DNA from: Panacibacter ginsenosidivorans
Lineage (GTDB): Bacteria > Bacteroidota > Bacteroidia > Chitinophagales > Chitinophagaceae
Length of the DNA: 64,000 nt
Assembly (NCBI RefSeq): GCF_007971225.1
Contig: NZ_CP042435.1
Span: 1,488,001 to 1,552,000, forward strand
Direction: 5' to 3'
Shown here: one piece after another, positions 44,734 through 53,669 of the stretch
How positions within the stretch are numbered: the first letter of the stretch is position 1
How the letters are laid out: every line of letters begins with the position of its first letter
Program-made: the position numbers and the translations under genes
The notes under the pieces: generated by a model
What the model saw: the letters and a program-made list of their open reading frames with translations, nothing else
What the model was told of the DNA's origin: nothing
Databases searched by the model: none

Positions 44734-45627
44734 TTATTTGGGGATAATGATGGTTTTGTATTGTGCCGCGTAACCGCTGAAAGCGCCTAATGCCCCATTA
44801 CTGATGTTGCCCAATACCTTGCCGGGCGAAGAAAAAGGGTTGCCATAACTCTGCCAGGCAAACTCCCAGGTGCTCCAGAATGTATAAGTGGCCTTATCTA
44901 TATTGCAGTATTTAAGCGTTACCGTATCGCCTCTTCTTACAAAACCATAATCATCTGTGGAAGCAGGATTTTCAAGGCTGTTCTTATCCCAGCCTGCATC
45001 AAACTGTAGTGTATATGTAATACCATCTACCACCTGGTCATCGAAAACAGAGTTAAGCCCTGGCAAAAAACGGCCACTATTTACTTTTGTAAAATAGCGT
45101 ATGTAATTCCCAAGACCGGAAGGATCTGTAGCTTTTGCCACTAAAGCGCAAAGCGTTGTATCATCTGTAAAAGATATAGGTTTCCACCACAAAGAATCCA
45201 CCTTTTTTGTAAGTGCAGGTATAGTAGTAGTGGATGTATATGTTTGCCCGTCTTTTGTAGTAATACCAAGCTTGTATTGTCTTTCAAATGCCCCCACTAT
45301 AATGGAAGAAAGATCAGCACTATCTACACTATAATAATATACCGTAAAACCACTTGTATCAGTAAAACTGTATTCTTTCAATTTTGCTGTTATAGTGCCA
45401 TCACTTACTGTTACCACGGCATCATGCACAAATGAATTAGAAAGTTCTTTTGCTGAAATGGAACTAAAATAATTGAGGGAGTTTGACAATGCCACTACCG
45501 GCACGTTATTGTTTTCTATGCTTGCATCAACCACCAGTTTTGCAGGCTGGTTCTGCACGTCAAGTTTGATCTCTTTTTCACAGGAACACAGTACCGTACA
45601 TACTGCGGCAACTAAAATATATTTCAT
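44734..45627 (-). CDS. DUF4249 lipoprotein
   Basis: 297 residues. A lipoprotein signal with lipobox LCSC (Cys16) is followed by EKEIKLDVQNQPAKLVVDASIEN, the DUF4249 opening, and beta-rich segments throughout. DUF4249 proteins usually sit next to a TonB-dependent receptor and are thought to be surface lipoproteins; no such receptor is adjacent here. The gene follows cysK after a 92-bp gap that holds a hairpin repeat, so it may have a separate promoter. Role unknown. Confidence 0.85.
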   Translation of the reverse strand: MKYILVAAVCTVLCSCEKEIKLDVQNQPAKLVVDASIENNNVPVVALSNSLNYFSSISAKELSNSFVHDAVVTVSDGTITAKLKEYSFTDTSGFTVYYYSVDSADLSSIIVGAFERQYKLGITTKDGQTYTSTTTIPALTKKVDSLWWKPISFTDDTTLCALVAKATDPSGLGNYIRYFTKVNSGRFLPGLNSVFDDQVVDGITYTLQFDAGWDKNSLENPASTDDYGFVRRGDTVTLKYCNIDKATYTFWSTWEFAWQSYGNPFSSPGKVLGNISNGALGAFSGYAAQYKTIIIPK

Positions 45628-45644
45628 AATACAAAAATAGATTT

Positions 45645-45712
45645 AACCGCTGAGGCGCAAAGGCGCAGAGTGATATTTATACTTTTCTTTCCGTCTCCGC
45701 GCCTCTGCGGTT
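45645..45712. repeat. CGCAAAG/GCGG-type hairpin repeat
   Basis: AACCGCTGAGGCGC (45645-45658) and GCGCCTCTGCGGTT (45699-45712) form an inverted repeat (one mismatch) around GGCGCAGAG words. It is more GC-rich than its surroundings and related to 54675-54737 and 21475-21492. Confidence 0.75.
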
Positions 45713-45719
45713 TCTATAG

Positions 45720-46634
45720 TTACGCGAAGAGTCCATCAATACTTAAATATCTTTCGCCGGTATCGTAATTAAAGATGAGCACTTTACTGCCTGCAGGAAT
45801 GTCTGGTAATTTTTTTGCAAGCGCGGCCATAGTAGCACCGCTTGAAATACCCTGGAAAATACCTTCTTCTTTTGCAGCTCTTTGTGAATAAGCAAATGCT
45901 TCATCCTTACTAACCTGTATCACTCCATCTAACACAGAAACATGCAAATTGTTCGGCACAAACCCGGTACCAATACCTTGTATGGGATGCGGCCCCGGCG
46001 CACCACCACTCAGTACAGGTGATAATTCCGGCTCTACTGCAAACACTTTAAGTTTAGGAAATTTTTGTTTCAATACTTCGCCTACACCGGTTATATGGCC
46101 ACCTGTACCAACGCCGGTAATTAAAAAATCAACGCCATCCGGAAAATCTGCGAGTATTTCCTGCGCAGTTGTTTTTACGTGCACATCAATATTTGCAGGA
46201 TTATCGAACTGTTGCGGCATCCATGAATTGGGTGTAGTGGCAATCAGTTCTTTTGCTTTTTCAATAGCGCCTTTCATGCCTTTTTCGCGTGGCGTAAGTT
46301 CGAATGTTGCACCATAAACACTCATCAATCTTCTGCGCTCCACACTCATGCTTTCGGGCATTACCAATACCAGTTTATAACCTTTAACTGCTGCAACTAT
46401 TGCCAGGCCGATACCTGTGTTACCAGATGTTGGCTCAATAATTACGCTGTCTTTTTTTAGTATGCCTTTTTGTTCTGCATCTTCGATCATGGATAATGCA
46501 ATACGGTCTTTAATACTTCCACCGGGGTTAGCCCTTTCCAGTTTACTCCATACTTCAATGTTTGATGGATATAATTTATTAATACGTACATGCGGCGTGT
46601 TGCCAATCGTTTCTAAAATGTTGTTTGCTTTCAT
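45720..46634 (-). CDS. cysK: Cysteine synthase (O-acetylserine sulfhydrylase)
   Basis: 304 residues of the PLP fold-type II family. The PLP lysine is in GGSIKDR, the substrate loop is TSGNTG, and the phosphate-binding loop is [10 protein letters not shown]. It makes L-cysteine from O-acetylserine and sulfide in the cytoplasm. The serine acetyltransferase gene cysE is directly upstream on the same strand, so the two consecutive steps are encoded together, though a 235-bp repeat element separates them. CysK rather than CysM is favoured by length and motifs. Confidence 0.93.
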   Translation of the reverse strand: MKANNILETIGNTPHVRINKLYPSNIEVWSKLERANPGGSIKDRIALSMIEDAEQKGILKKDSVIIEPTSGNTGIGLAIVAAVKGYKLVLVMPESMSVERRRLMSVYGATFELTPREKGMKGAIEKAKELIATTPNSWMPQQFDNPANIDVHVKTTAQEILADFPDGVDFLITGVGTGGHITGVGEVLKQKFPKLKVFAVEPELSPVLSGGAPGPHPIQGIGTGFVPNNLHVSVLDGVIQVSKDEAFAYSQRAAKEEGIFQGISSGATMAALAKKLPDIPAGSKVLIFNYDTGERYLSIDGLFA

Positions 46635-46705
46635 GCTTTAAATAGTTTCAAAGTTCACGTATTTACCGTTTTATTTTTGGCAGTTTACAGAATTGAGTTT
46701 AAGTC

Positions 46706-46940
46706 TTTTTTATGAGCCCGGCATTTAACTCTTTTATCATCGCCTGTTGCGTCGCACTCTTGGGCTGATGCAAAAGTTTCAGCAGTTTACTGGTTTACAT
46801 GTTCACAAGTTCTCTGCATTTGACCAACGTGTAAACGTGTAAACTTCGTGAACCCATAAACATTGCTCAATAAAATTTCGAACGTACAAGTGAGTGACAC
46901 AACCAAAGCTGAATAAAGAACTAGTGCCGGTTACAAAAAA
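46706..46940. repeat. Paired intergenic repeat element (GCG/GTG mixed) with nested palindromic words
   Basis: Cores at 46746-46765 (GCG type) and 46884-46903 (GTG type). Left outer box TTTTTATGAGCCCGGCAT (46706-46723). The interior (46793-46854) holds GTTTACATGTTCAC and GTGTAAAC/GTGAAC words forming an inverted repeat. Confidence 0.85.
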
Positions 46941-47750
46941 TTAAATAATAAAATTCAGTGGCTCTTCAAAATCTTTGCGGTCATTTACGATCGTTTGATT
47001 CTTGTGATACACCACACTAAACGGTGGCACACTTTGCGTAACCCAGGTGTTACCACCAATGATACTATCATGACCAATGGTTGTATGCCCGCCAAGTATG
47101 GTACTACCTGCATAGATGATCACATTGTCTTCGATGGTCGGATGACGTTTTGTTTGTGCATCTTCCTTGCGCACAGCCATTGCGCCAAGCGTTACACCCT
47201 GGTAGATCTTAACGTTGTTGCCAATAACAGCAGTCTCACCAATTACCACACCAGTTCCATGATCTATAAAAAACGGAGAGCCGATTGTTGCACCGGGATT
47301 AATATCAATACCTGTTTTGCTGTGTGCCCACTCGCTCATGAAACGCGGTATCAACGGTACTTTGGCGAGATAGACAACATGCGCCAACCGATGCACCATG
47401 ATAGCATAAAAACCGGGGTAAGATAAGATCACTTCTTCCAGTGATGATGCTGCAGGATCGAAATCAAGGATTAAATGCGCATCTTTTAACAACAGATCTT
47501 TAATACCGGATAACGACAAAAAGAAATGTTCTGTAATAGAATGTTTATTCAATTTGCTACTCAGGTCAACGGAATCGAGCAACCTCCTGAAATGCTCTTC
47601 CAGCTTATACAAGGAAGCTTCATGATGTTCCATAAACATTTCAGGTTCATCGCTAACCGGGAAAAGATAAGCGATCATCTCATCCGTAAAAGCATTGATC
47701 TCTTTTACTGAAGGGAGGTGGTTGGTAAGAATATGGCCGGGGTATTCCAT
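46941..47750 (-). CDS. cysE: Serine O-acetyltransferase
   Basis: 269 residues. An N-terminal helical domain (about 1-150) precedes a left-handed beta-helix of hexapeptide repeats: DINPGATIGSPFFIDHGTGVVIGETAVIGNNVKIYQGVTLGA in segments, with the active-site His in the DHGTG segment. It acetylates L-serine from acetyl-CoA, feeding cysK downstream. The form without the long enterobacterial C-terminus is typical of Bacteroidota. A small CCCTTC/GAAGGG hairpin lies 24-43 bp before its start. Confidence 0.93.
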   Translation of the reverse strand: MEYPGHILTNHLPSVKEINAFTDEMIAYLFPVSDEPEMFMEHHEASLYKLEEHFRRLLDSVDLSSKLNKHSITEHFFLSLSGIKDLLLKDAHLILDFDPAASSLEEVILSYPGFYAIMVHRLAHVVYLAKVPLIPRFMSEWAHSKTGIDINPGATIGSPFFIDHGTGVVIGETAVIGNNVKIYQGVTLGAMAVRKEDAQTKRHPTIEDNVIIYAGSTILGGHTTIGHDSIIGGNTWVTQSVPPFSVVYHKNQTIVNDRKDFEEPLNFII

Positions 47751-48020
47751 TTATGTTTTATTTAAAAAATAAACCCTTCCGGTGAGAGAAGGGAATAATT
47801 AGTTTGATATAATTACACGCATTCCTCCCTGTTAATAAAGCTGGAAACAACAACAACAGTTTTGACAAATGCGCATGGTTAAAAATAATTTGACGACAAA
47901 TTTAGTAGACTATTCTGATTTCAGAAATAAATATAACAAAATAACATTTTGCTGACATTTGATAACTGGCCTGACCATACCGTTCAGGCCATAAAAAATC
48001 ACAAACGTACATTCGCAATA
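47751..48020. other. Divergent cysE/rlmH intergenic region
   Basis: 270 bp. It holds a CCCTTC(47774-47779)/GAAGGG(47788-47793) hairpin in the cysE leader, and AT-rich promoter sequence. Nothing else recognised. Confidence 0.4.
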
Positions 48021-48494
48021 ATGAAATTACAATTCTGGTCTGTTGGCAAACCGCATGAAGCATATATAAAAGCCGGCGTGGAAGATTTTACAGGCCGCAC
48101 AGGAAAATATTTCAATGCAGAATGGATCATCGTTGCGCCGCCCAAAAATGCAGCAGCACTTAACGAAACCGAATTGAAAAAACAGGAAGCCAAACTAGTG
48201 CTGCAACAGCTTTCCAAAGACGACTACCTTGTTTTATTAGATGAACGCGGTAAACAATTATCCTCTCCCGAGCTGGCCAATTTCATACAGCAACGAGCCA
48301 ATGAGAGCATCAAGCGAATTGTGTTTCTGATTGGCGGTGCATTTGGGGTGAATGACACAATTATGCAAAGAGCTAATTATACCTGGAGTCTTTCTAAGCT
48401 GGTATTCCCGCATATGCTGGTAAGGCTTATACTAGCAGAACAGGTGTACCGTGCATGCACCATACTAAAGAACGAGAAATATCACCATTCGTAA
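48021..48494 (+). CDS. rlmH: 23S rRNA (pseudouridine1915-N3)-methyltransferase
   Basis: 157 residues from the ATG at 48021 (MKLQFWSVGK), matching the family length; the earlier frame extension lacks conservation. SPOUT-class motifs are visible: LDERGKQLSSPELA, FLIGGAFGV (AdoMet loop) and the C-terminal LVRLILAEQVYRACTILKNEKYHH. It methylates pseudouridine 1915 of 23S rRNA on the assembled ribosome. The rhomboid gene follows 81 bp downstream on the same strand. Confidence 0.96.
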   Translation: MKLQFWSVGKPHEAYIKAGVEDFTGRTGKYFNAEWIIVAPPKNAAALNETELKKQEAKLVLQQLSKDDYLVLLDERGKQLSSPELANFIQQRANESIKRIVFLIGGAFGVNDTIMQRANYTWSLSKLVFPHMLVRLILAEQVYRACTILKNEKYHHS

Positions 48495-48575
48495 TCTTTT
48501 AAGACTTTACACAATATTCATCCCCGCTTTTTGGTTCATTGCGGTATATTTACGCCGCTTAAAAGAAAACACGCA

Positions 48576-49211
48576 ATGGAAGTAACGATCACAATTTTGG
48601 TTATCACCTGTGTCGTATCATTTATGGCCTTCTCCAACCAGGCCATAGTTGATAAGCTTATCTTTTATCCGCCTGCCATCAATAAGCAAAAAGAATGGTA
48701 TCGTTTTTTTACATGTGGATTGATACATGCTGATATTGCACATCTTGCTTTTAATATGTTTTCTTTTTACCTTTTTGGAAAGTTGGTGGAGCAGGAATTT
48801 CGTATAATATTTCCCGGTATCGGTACATTTCTTTATGTAACCTTATATGTATCTGCATTGGCTATTTGTCTTTTACCCACTTATTCCAAACATAAAGACA
48901 ATTATTATTACAAAAGCCTTGGCGCATCAGGTGCTGTGTCTGCAGTAGTTTTTGCAGGCATACTTCTTTTTCCCACTTCCAAAATTGGTCTGTTGGTAAT
49001 ACCACCCATTATACCTGCTTTTATATTCGCTCCCATTTATCTTATCATCACCGCATATCTTGATAAAAAAGGAGACAGCGGCATTAATCATTCTGCACAT
49101 TTATGGGGTGCATTATATGGGCTGGCCTTCCTGATCGTGACATCGTATTTCCTAAGCGAGTTCAGGCCTTTAGAAAGTTTTGTAGAACAGGTAACAGATT
49201 ATTTCAGGTAG
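48576..49211 (+). CDS. Rhomboid-family intramembrane serine protease
   Basis: 211 residues from the ATG at 48576. About six hydrophobic helices. The HADIAHLAFNMFSFYLFG segment (51-68) is the rhomboid N/H motif, the catalytic serine is Ser118 in GASGA, and the catalytic histidine is in NHSAHLWG (His175). It cleaves transmembrane segments of substrates inside the inner membrane. Substrates unknown. Co-directional with rlmH; a single half-site follows its stop. Confidence 0.92.
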   Translation: MEVTITILVITCVVSFMAFSNQAIVDKLIFYPPAINKQKEWYRFFTCGLIHADIAHLAFNMFSFYLFGKLVEQEFRIIFPGIGTFLYVTLYVSALAICLLPTYSKHKDNYYYKSLGASGAVSAVVFAGILLFPTSKIGLLVIPPIIPAFIFAPIYLIITAYLDKKGDSGINHSAHLWGALYGLAFLIVTSYFLSEFRPLESFVEQVTDYFR

Positions 49212-49214
49212 ATA

Positions 49215-49273
49215 TTTTTTTGGACCGTGCATTAGAATAGAAATGTGGCTGCTGTTGCGTCGCACTCTTGTAC
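49215..49273 (-). repeat. Single intergenic half-site (GCG type)
   Basis: Core GTTGCGTCGCACTCTTGTAC at 49254-49273, in the 92-bp gap between the convergent rhomboid and tilS genes; weak outer box TTTTTTGGACCGTGC (49216-49230) next to the rhomboid stop. Confidence 0.8.
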
Positions 49274-49303
49274 CAGGTATCTATATGCAGCAAATAGGAT
49301 GGT

Positions 49304-50689
49304 CTATTTGCTTTTGAATTCAATATGCAAAACTGATTTTGTTTTATCAGTTACTTTAACCCTGTTATCTATCCTGTAACCAATTATCCAGATAATTTTC
49401 TTGTCAGCTTCCAACACCCAAACTTTTTCTTTTTCTGTTTTGGATAATTTCTGATCGATAAAAAATTTACTGAGTTTCTTTTTCTTCTGCATACCTAGCG
49501 GGTAAAAATAATCACCTTGTTTCCACCTGCGCAGGAGCAAAGGAAATTTTATTGTTGCGGCATCAAGTAAAGCAGATGTTGAAGCATCCGAAATCCGAGA
49601 TACAAAATCAGAACTCTCCTGCAACATAATTATTCCATTTTCGAAACCTATCTTTCTGTCATTGGCATTAATTAAAATATTGGCTGCTGTTTCAGTTTGC
49701 AATGGCGCAATAATAAGCCAGTTGCGGTTTTTGATGATCCTGTGCGTTGTGCTCATTACAAAGCTTCCATTATCTGCATTAAAGAGTTTTTTTATTTCAG
49801 GCAACTGCGTTGCTGAAAAACCAAAGTCTTTTATAATCTCCCAAAGAATGGTATTGAGCGGATTTACTTTTTTTAGCTTCAAAAAAGGAATATGCAATTC
49901 GTTTCCTTTTTGCTCAATTAATTTCTTCTTATGCAGGTCAACAGCTTGTTTATACAATTGATCTGCTTCTTTAAAACGTTCAAGATTAGTTAGCAAATTA
50001 GCTTCTGCTTTTGGGAATATTTCTTTAATAGCTGGCAGCAACTGTAACCTGAAAAAATTTCTTGTGTATTTATCTGAAGCGTTGGAGGAATCTTCAACCC
50101 ACTGCAAATCGTTTTCTTTTGCATAAGCTAAAATATCTTCCCGCTTTGTAAATAATAAAGGCCTGATAATTTTTCTTGCTACATCTGTTTCAGGAATACC
50201 CGTTAGACCATGAATACCTGTGCCACGAAAAAAATGCATCAGCATTGTTTCGATATTATCGTTGGCATTGTGTGCAGTTGCAAGGTGAGTAGTGAATCGT
50301 GAATCGTGAGTAAAATTTCGGCTATTATTCACGATTGACGATTCACGATTGACGATTTCTTCAAACCATTGATAGCGCAGGTTTCTAGCTGCTTCCTGTA
50401 TGGCTAATTTATTTTGTGCAGCATAGTTTTTTGTATCAAACTTTTCCACTAAAACAGCCTTGTTATATTTTGCTTCAAGCGATCTTACAAATGCTTCATC
50501 TCTTTCGCTTTCTTCACCTCTTAATTGAAAGTTGCAATGTGCGATCGTAAAATCAAAGCCGCTTTTATAAATAAGATCGGTAAGTACAATGCTGTCTATT
50601 CCGCCACTTACAGCAAGCAAAAATTTATGCCGCTGTTGTTGCAACTGAAAATGATCTTTTAAGCGTTGCTGAAACTGCTGTAATAACAT
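49304..50689 (-). CDS. tilS: tRNA(Ile)-lysidine synthase, with an in-frame repeat insertion
   Basis: 461 residues. PP-loop SGGIDS (28-33), HCNFQLRGEES and ATAHNANDNIETMLMHFFRGTG identify the N-type ATP pyrophosphatase domain. The C-terminal part has the TilS domain ending WIIGYRIDNRVKV. It converts C34 of tRNA-Ile(CAU) to lysidine, an essential step. Residues about 113-135 (NRESSIVNNSRNFTHDSRF) are absent from the usual alignment between RYQWFEEI and HLATAHN. They are encoded by a palindromic repeat of CGATTCAC/GTGAATCG words (50285-50353) inserted in frame. The gene is presumably still functional. Confidence 0.93.
   Translation of the reverse strand: MLLQQFQQRLKDHFQLQQQRHKFLLAVSGGIDSIVLTDLIYKSGFDFTIAHCNFQLRGEESERDEAFVRSLEAKYNKAVLVEKFDTKNYAAQNKLAIQEAARNLRYQWFEEIVNRESSIVNNSRNFTHDSRFTTHLATAHNANDNIETMLMHFFRGTGIHGLTGIPETDVARKIIRPLLFTKREDILAYAKENDLQWVEDSSNASDKYTRNFFRLQLLPAIKEIFPKAEANLLTNLERFKEADQLYKQAVDLHKKKLIEQKGNELHIPFLKLKKVNPLNTILWEIIKDFGFSATQLPEIKKLFNADNGSFVMSTTHRIIKNRNWLIIAPLQTETAANILINANDRKIGFENGIIMLQESSDFVSRISDASTSALLDAATIKFPLLLRRWKQGDYFYPLGMQKKKKLSKFFIDQKLSKTEKEKVWVLEADKKIIWIIGYRIDNRVKVTDKTKSVLHIEFKSK
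50285..50353. repeat. Palindromic repeat inserted inside tilS
   Basis: GTGAATCGTGAATCGTGAG (about 50292-50310) on one side and TTCACGATTGACGATTCACG with a further GATTGACGATT on the other form an imperfect inverted repeat. The length keeps the reading frame open, and the product is a Ser/Asn/Arg-rich loop. Confidence 0.85.
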
Positions 50690-50780
50690 GTGGTAAAAGT
50701 AGTGAAAGTTGCCGCTTTAAAATTTCAGGAGTAATGTATATATCCAACTCTTCAAATCCTGGTTGAATAGTATTGTTGCA

Positions 50781-50840
50781 GTTCAAGTGAGTGACACAAC
50801 AGAAGCTGAATTAATATTCAATTGCCGGCAACAAAAAAAT
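50781..50840 (+). repeat. Single intergenic half-site (GTG type)
   Basis: GTTCAAGTGAGTGACACAAC at 50781-50800; outer box GCCGGCAACAAAAAAA faces the stop of the DUF5686 gene at 50855. Confidence 0.85.
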
Positions 50841-50854
50841 GTTATTCTATAACA

Positions 50855-53344
50855 TTATAAAGCAAACCTGAAACCAAAGAACACACCAAATCTTTGCTGC
50901 TTTACATCGGGCAATGGCTGTGGCAACACGCGCCATATAAAATCTATGCGGAAGAATTTAAGAATATTATCTACGCCTGTTCCTACCTCCATATACAGTT
51001 TGCCATCTAATGATTTGAATGGTGCGCCTTCTACAAAATTGAGTTGTTTGTTGGCGTCGCTTAGATTACCCGCAACACCTTTTACTTCCCAGAACTGACG
51101 CAGCTTTAACTTGCGTGTAAGGGGTACATAACGAAACAAACCACTACCGATATTATGCTCTATATTAAACCCGGCATACTGATCTGTGAGGTATTCAAAA
51201 CGATTCATAAGATTGAAAGAATGATAGCTATAATAATACCACTCATTACCCGGTTGATGCACCAGCATCTGGTAAGGTAATGTGCCAAAAACTTTTCCTG
51301 CAAATAAATTATAACGCAGACTTCCGTAAGGCGCGATTTTTAAATAATCTGATATGTTGAAGTCAATTCTGTTGTAATCATAACTGCTGTTGAGTATGCC
51401 ACTAAAACCGTGTGTATATATCAATTGAAGAATAGGATATTCACTGCCAAAACTGCTGCGGTCAAAATTACTTTCCAAGAATCTTTCCTGGTAAGCATAA
51501 CGAATTTTGAAACGTGTTTCAAAAGTGTTCAGCGGATCTCCATTTTTTGAAGGAAAGTATTCTTTACCCGGAAGGTTTAGTAAAGGCGTAAATTGTCTGC
51601 TTGATAAAGTAAGGCCAAAAGAAAAGCTCTTATTTGTTTCTGCAAAATATTCCAGCTTCTTTTCTCTAATCTGCTGAAACTTATAAGGCACATTGGGTTT
51701 ACGTGCAAACACAGCAAAAATATTATCGCTGCCTAATTGATCATACACAACCTGGCCATTATCAAGATCGCTTTTATAAGAAGCCATTATATAACTCCAT
51801 GGTTTGCGGCTGAACTGGTATTTTATTTCGCCAAGACCTTTATATTTTTTGTCCTGAAAGCCGTAGGCAAGATACCCATGCAGGTTCCAGTGCTGGCTGA
51901 AGCCTCTGTTTGTACCAAGATCAAAACGCACCCTTGTTCCCTCCCACCGATTGCCGGAAAGCCAATAATACCATGGGCCAATAACATAATTGCCTATATA
52001 CTTTGTGCCTGTAGTAAGAAAGTCTACGGAGTTTTTATAAAAAATAAATGTCTTATTGTTCTGTAATGTATCTAACAAAGAATAGATATTCTGTTCATTT
52101 TTACTAAGCGGTTCAAAGCGGTTTTGTAACCAGAAAGAATCAGGAAGGTTTTGTGTATTGGGCACCAATATAATGTCTTCACTTGGTTTGCTTTTATTTA
52201 ATTCATTAGTTACCGAATCACTGTTTACAATTACATTCCGGTAAGTGGTGGTCTTCCTTCCTTTAAATCCTAATTTATTTTGACCTGTTGGGGCAATGTC
52301 TACTACGAACTTGTCTTTATATAAAAACCATGCAGAATCGCTGATGAGTTTATATTCCTGTATCAGTGTTAAACCGGTAACAAAATTTATATTGGCGTCA
52401 AGCGCAGGACGCAGTGTAATTTTCTGAATGGCAAATGTGGTATCATTCACCCAGCAATCTCCTTCAAAAGTATTTTCACCAACATGTTTTGGCTTGAACT
52501 GCAAATGTACCAGCCTGCGTTTGCTGAGGTATTGTGTGTCGAGCAGTTTAAAATTGTAATAATTATCGCCATTATCGCTAAAAGGGCTTACAAAAGATTT
52601 ATCGAAAACAGGTATCTGGTTATCGTACACATTTATATTCTGGTAGGTAGCCCCCAATTGTTTCATCCAGCTTTCATTGGTAAACCCGCTGGCATTGGTT
52701 GCTTTGATAACTTCTCTTGTACGGAACGGCTTCTTTTGGTAATAATAATCAGAGATCGTTTCTGTTAGGTACACAGGTAGAAATGGATCCCTTTCAGAGG
52801 TGGTATCTGTGTAATCAAACGCAAATTTCAGCGGCTTTAATACAAAATTCTTTTCGAGTTTATCTTTGTTTACTTTATTCAGGTCAAGCTCTAATTTGTT
52901 GTACACTTCATAACCATAATTATCATAAACGGTCCGGTTATTTTTCGGCTTGCTGGCAATTATTTTTCTCCAGAACCACAATGCCCTGTTGTATTTCACT
53001 TTCACGATCGCTTCACTTCTTGAAGGCAATACTTCTATATAAACAGTAATGGAAGAGGAGTCTTTGATGTTGGCAAAAGGTATCTCGGTTATTTTATATC
53101 CCACGTTAAGTACCTGAAGTGTATCGCCAACAGGCCATGTGTTTAGTTGAAAATCGAAACGCCCAAGAGAGTCGGTAAGTACACCTCTGCCATTTACCTT
53201 AAAAACAACAGAAGCAAACGGAATGGGCTCATCACTCTGCTTATCCAGCACTACGCCTCTTAATATTCTTGCCTGGGCATAAGAACTATTCATGCCGACA
53301 ACAAACAGTAACAATATAATTCCTAACGTTTTCTTCAATGCCAT
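50855..53344 (-). CDS. DUF5686 outer-membrane protein with carboxypeptidase-regulatory-like domain
   Basis: 829 residues. After a signal peptide (about 1-24, SSYAQA) comes a CarboxypepD_reg-like beta-sandwich (about 26-105, RGVVLDKQSDEPIPFASVVF...DSLGRFDF). The DUF5686 region (about 110-829) follows, whose C-terminal part consists of amphipathic strands typical of an outer-membrane barrel and ends in an aromatic FGFRFAL. The same domain order occurs in many Bacteroidota outer-membrane proteins without a TonB plug. Function unknown, possibly transport or envelope assembly. Transcribed toward tilS, with a half-site between. Confidence 0.87.
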   Translation of the reverse strand: MALKKTLGIILLLFVVGMNSSYAQARILRGVVLDKQSDEPIPFASVVFKVNGRGVLTDSLGRFDFQLNTWPVGDTLQVLNVGYKITEIPFANIKDSSSITVYIEVLPSRSEAIVKVKYNRALWFWRKIIASKPKNNRTVYDNYGYEVYNKLELDLNKVNKDKLEKNFVLKPLKFAFDYTDTTSERDPFLPVYLTETISDYYYQKKPFRTREVIKATNASGFTNESWMKQLGATYQNINVYDNQIPVFDKSFVSPFSDNGDNYYNFKLLDTQYLSKRRLVHLQFKPKHVGENTFEGDCWVNDTTFAIQKITLRPALDANINFVTGLTLIQEYKLISDSAWFLYKDKFVVDIAPTGQNKLGFKGRKTTTYRNVIVNSDSVTNELNKSKPSEDIILVPNTQNLPDSFWLQNRFEPLSKNEQNIYSLLDTLQNNKTFIFYKNSVDFLTTGTKYIGNYVIGPWYYWLSGNRWEGTRVRFDLGTNRGFSQHWNLHGYLAYGFQDKKYKGLGEIKYQFSRKPWSYIMASYKSDLDNGQVVYDQLGSDNIFAVFARKPNVPYKFQQIREKKLEYFAETNKSFSFGLTLSSRQFTPLLNLPGKEYFPSKNGDPLNTFETRFKIRYAYQERFLESNFDRSSFGSEYPILQLIYTHGFSGILNSSYDYNRIDFNISDYLKIAPYGSLRYNLFAGKVFGTLPYQMLVHQPGNEWYYYSYHSFNLMNRFEYLTDQYAGFNIEHNIGSGLFRYVPLTRKLKLRQFWEVKGVAGNLSDANKQLNFVEGAPFKSLDGKLYMEVGTGVDNILKFFRIDFIWRVLPQPLPDVKQQRFGVFFGFRFAL

Positions 53345-53545
53345 ACAATTTCAAAATTACTTGTATTCAAAAACATGAATATCAGCTTCTTTACATACGG
53401 CAAACAATTACAAGCGGTTTAACAAGGCAGCTGGTGTTTAGAGCAGTAAGATAAGACGCATTGCGTATCACAACAATATTGAATTTATAAATGGCCGTAA
53501 AATTAACACAGTTTGCTTATATATGCTGATAAACGAACAGAACGA

Positions 53546-53605
53546 TGAAGTGTGCGACGCAACAAAAGCCAAATCCTTACTCAAATGCCGGGAACAAAAA
53601 AACTA
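53546..53605 (+). repeat. Single intergenic half-site (GCG type)
   Basis: GAAGTGTGCGACGCAAC near 53547-53563; outer box GCCGGGAACAAAAAAAC faces the sucD start, one of the minority near a gene start. Confidence 0.8.
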
Positions 53606-53640
53606 CAAACCATAAAAGGTAAACTCTAATCTCTTTCACC

Positions 53641-53648
53641 TATTTTTG
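53641..53648 (+). promoter_or_regulatory. -7 box TATTTTTG
   Basis: Exact TAnnTTTG match 21 bp before the sucD ATG; no convincing -33 element. Confidence 0.4.
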
Positions 53649-53669
53649 CGCAACCGAAAAAAATGCATC

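Larger units (their letters stand above)
53345..53669. other. Divergent intergenic region before sucD
   Basis: 325 bp between the starts of the DUF5686 gene and sucD. It holds a half-site (53546-53563) and a -7-like TATTTTTG (53641-53648). Nothing else recognised. Confidence 0.5.

Noticed and set aside
47774-47793. Small CCCTTC/GAAGGG hairpin before cysE as a riboswitch
   Set aside because: Too short and lacks any conserved aptamer pattern; noted only as a leader hairpin.
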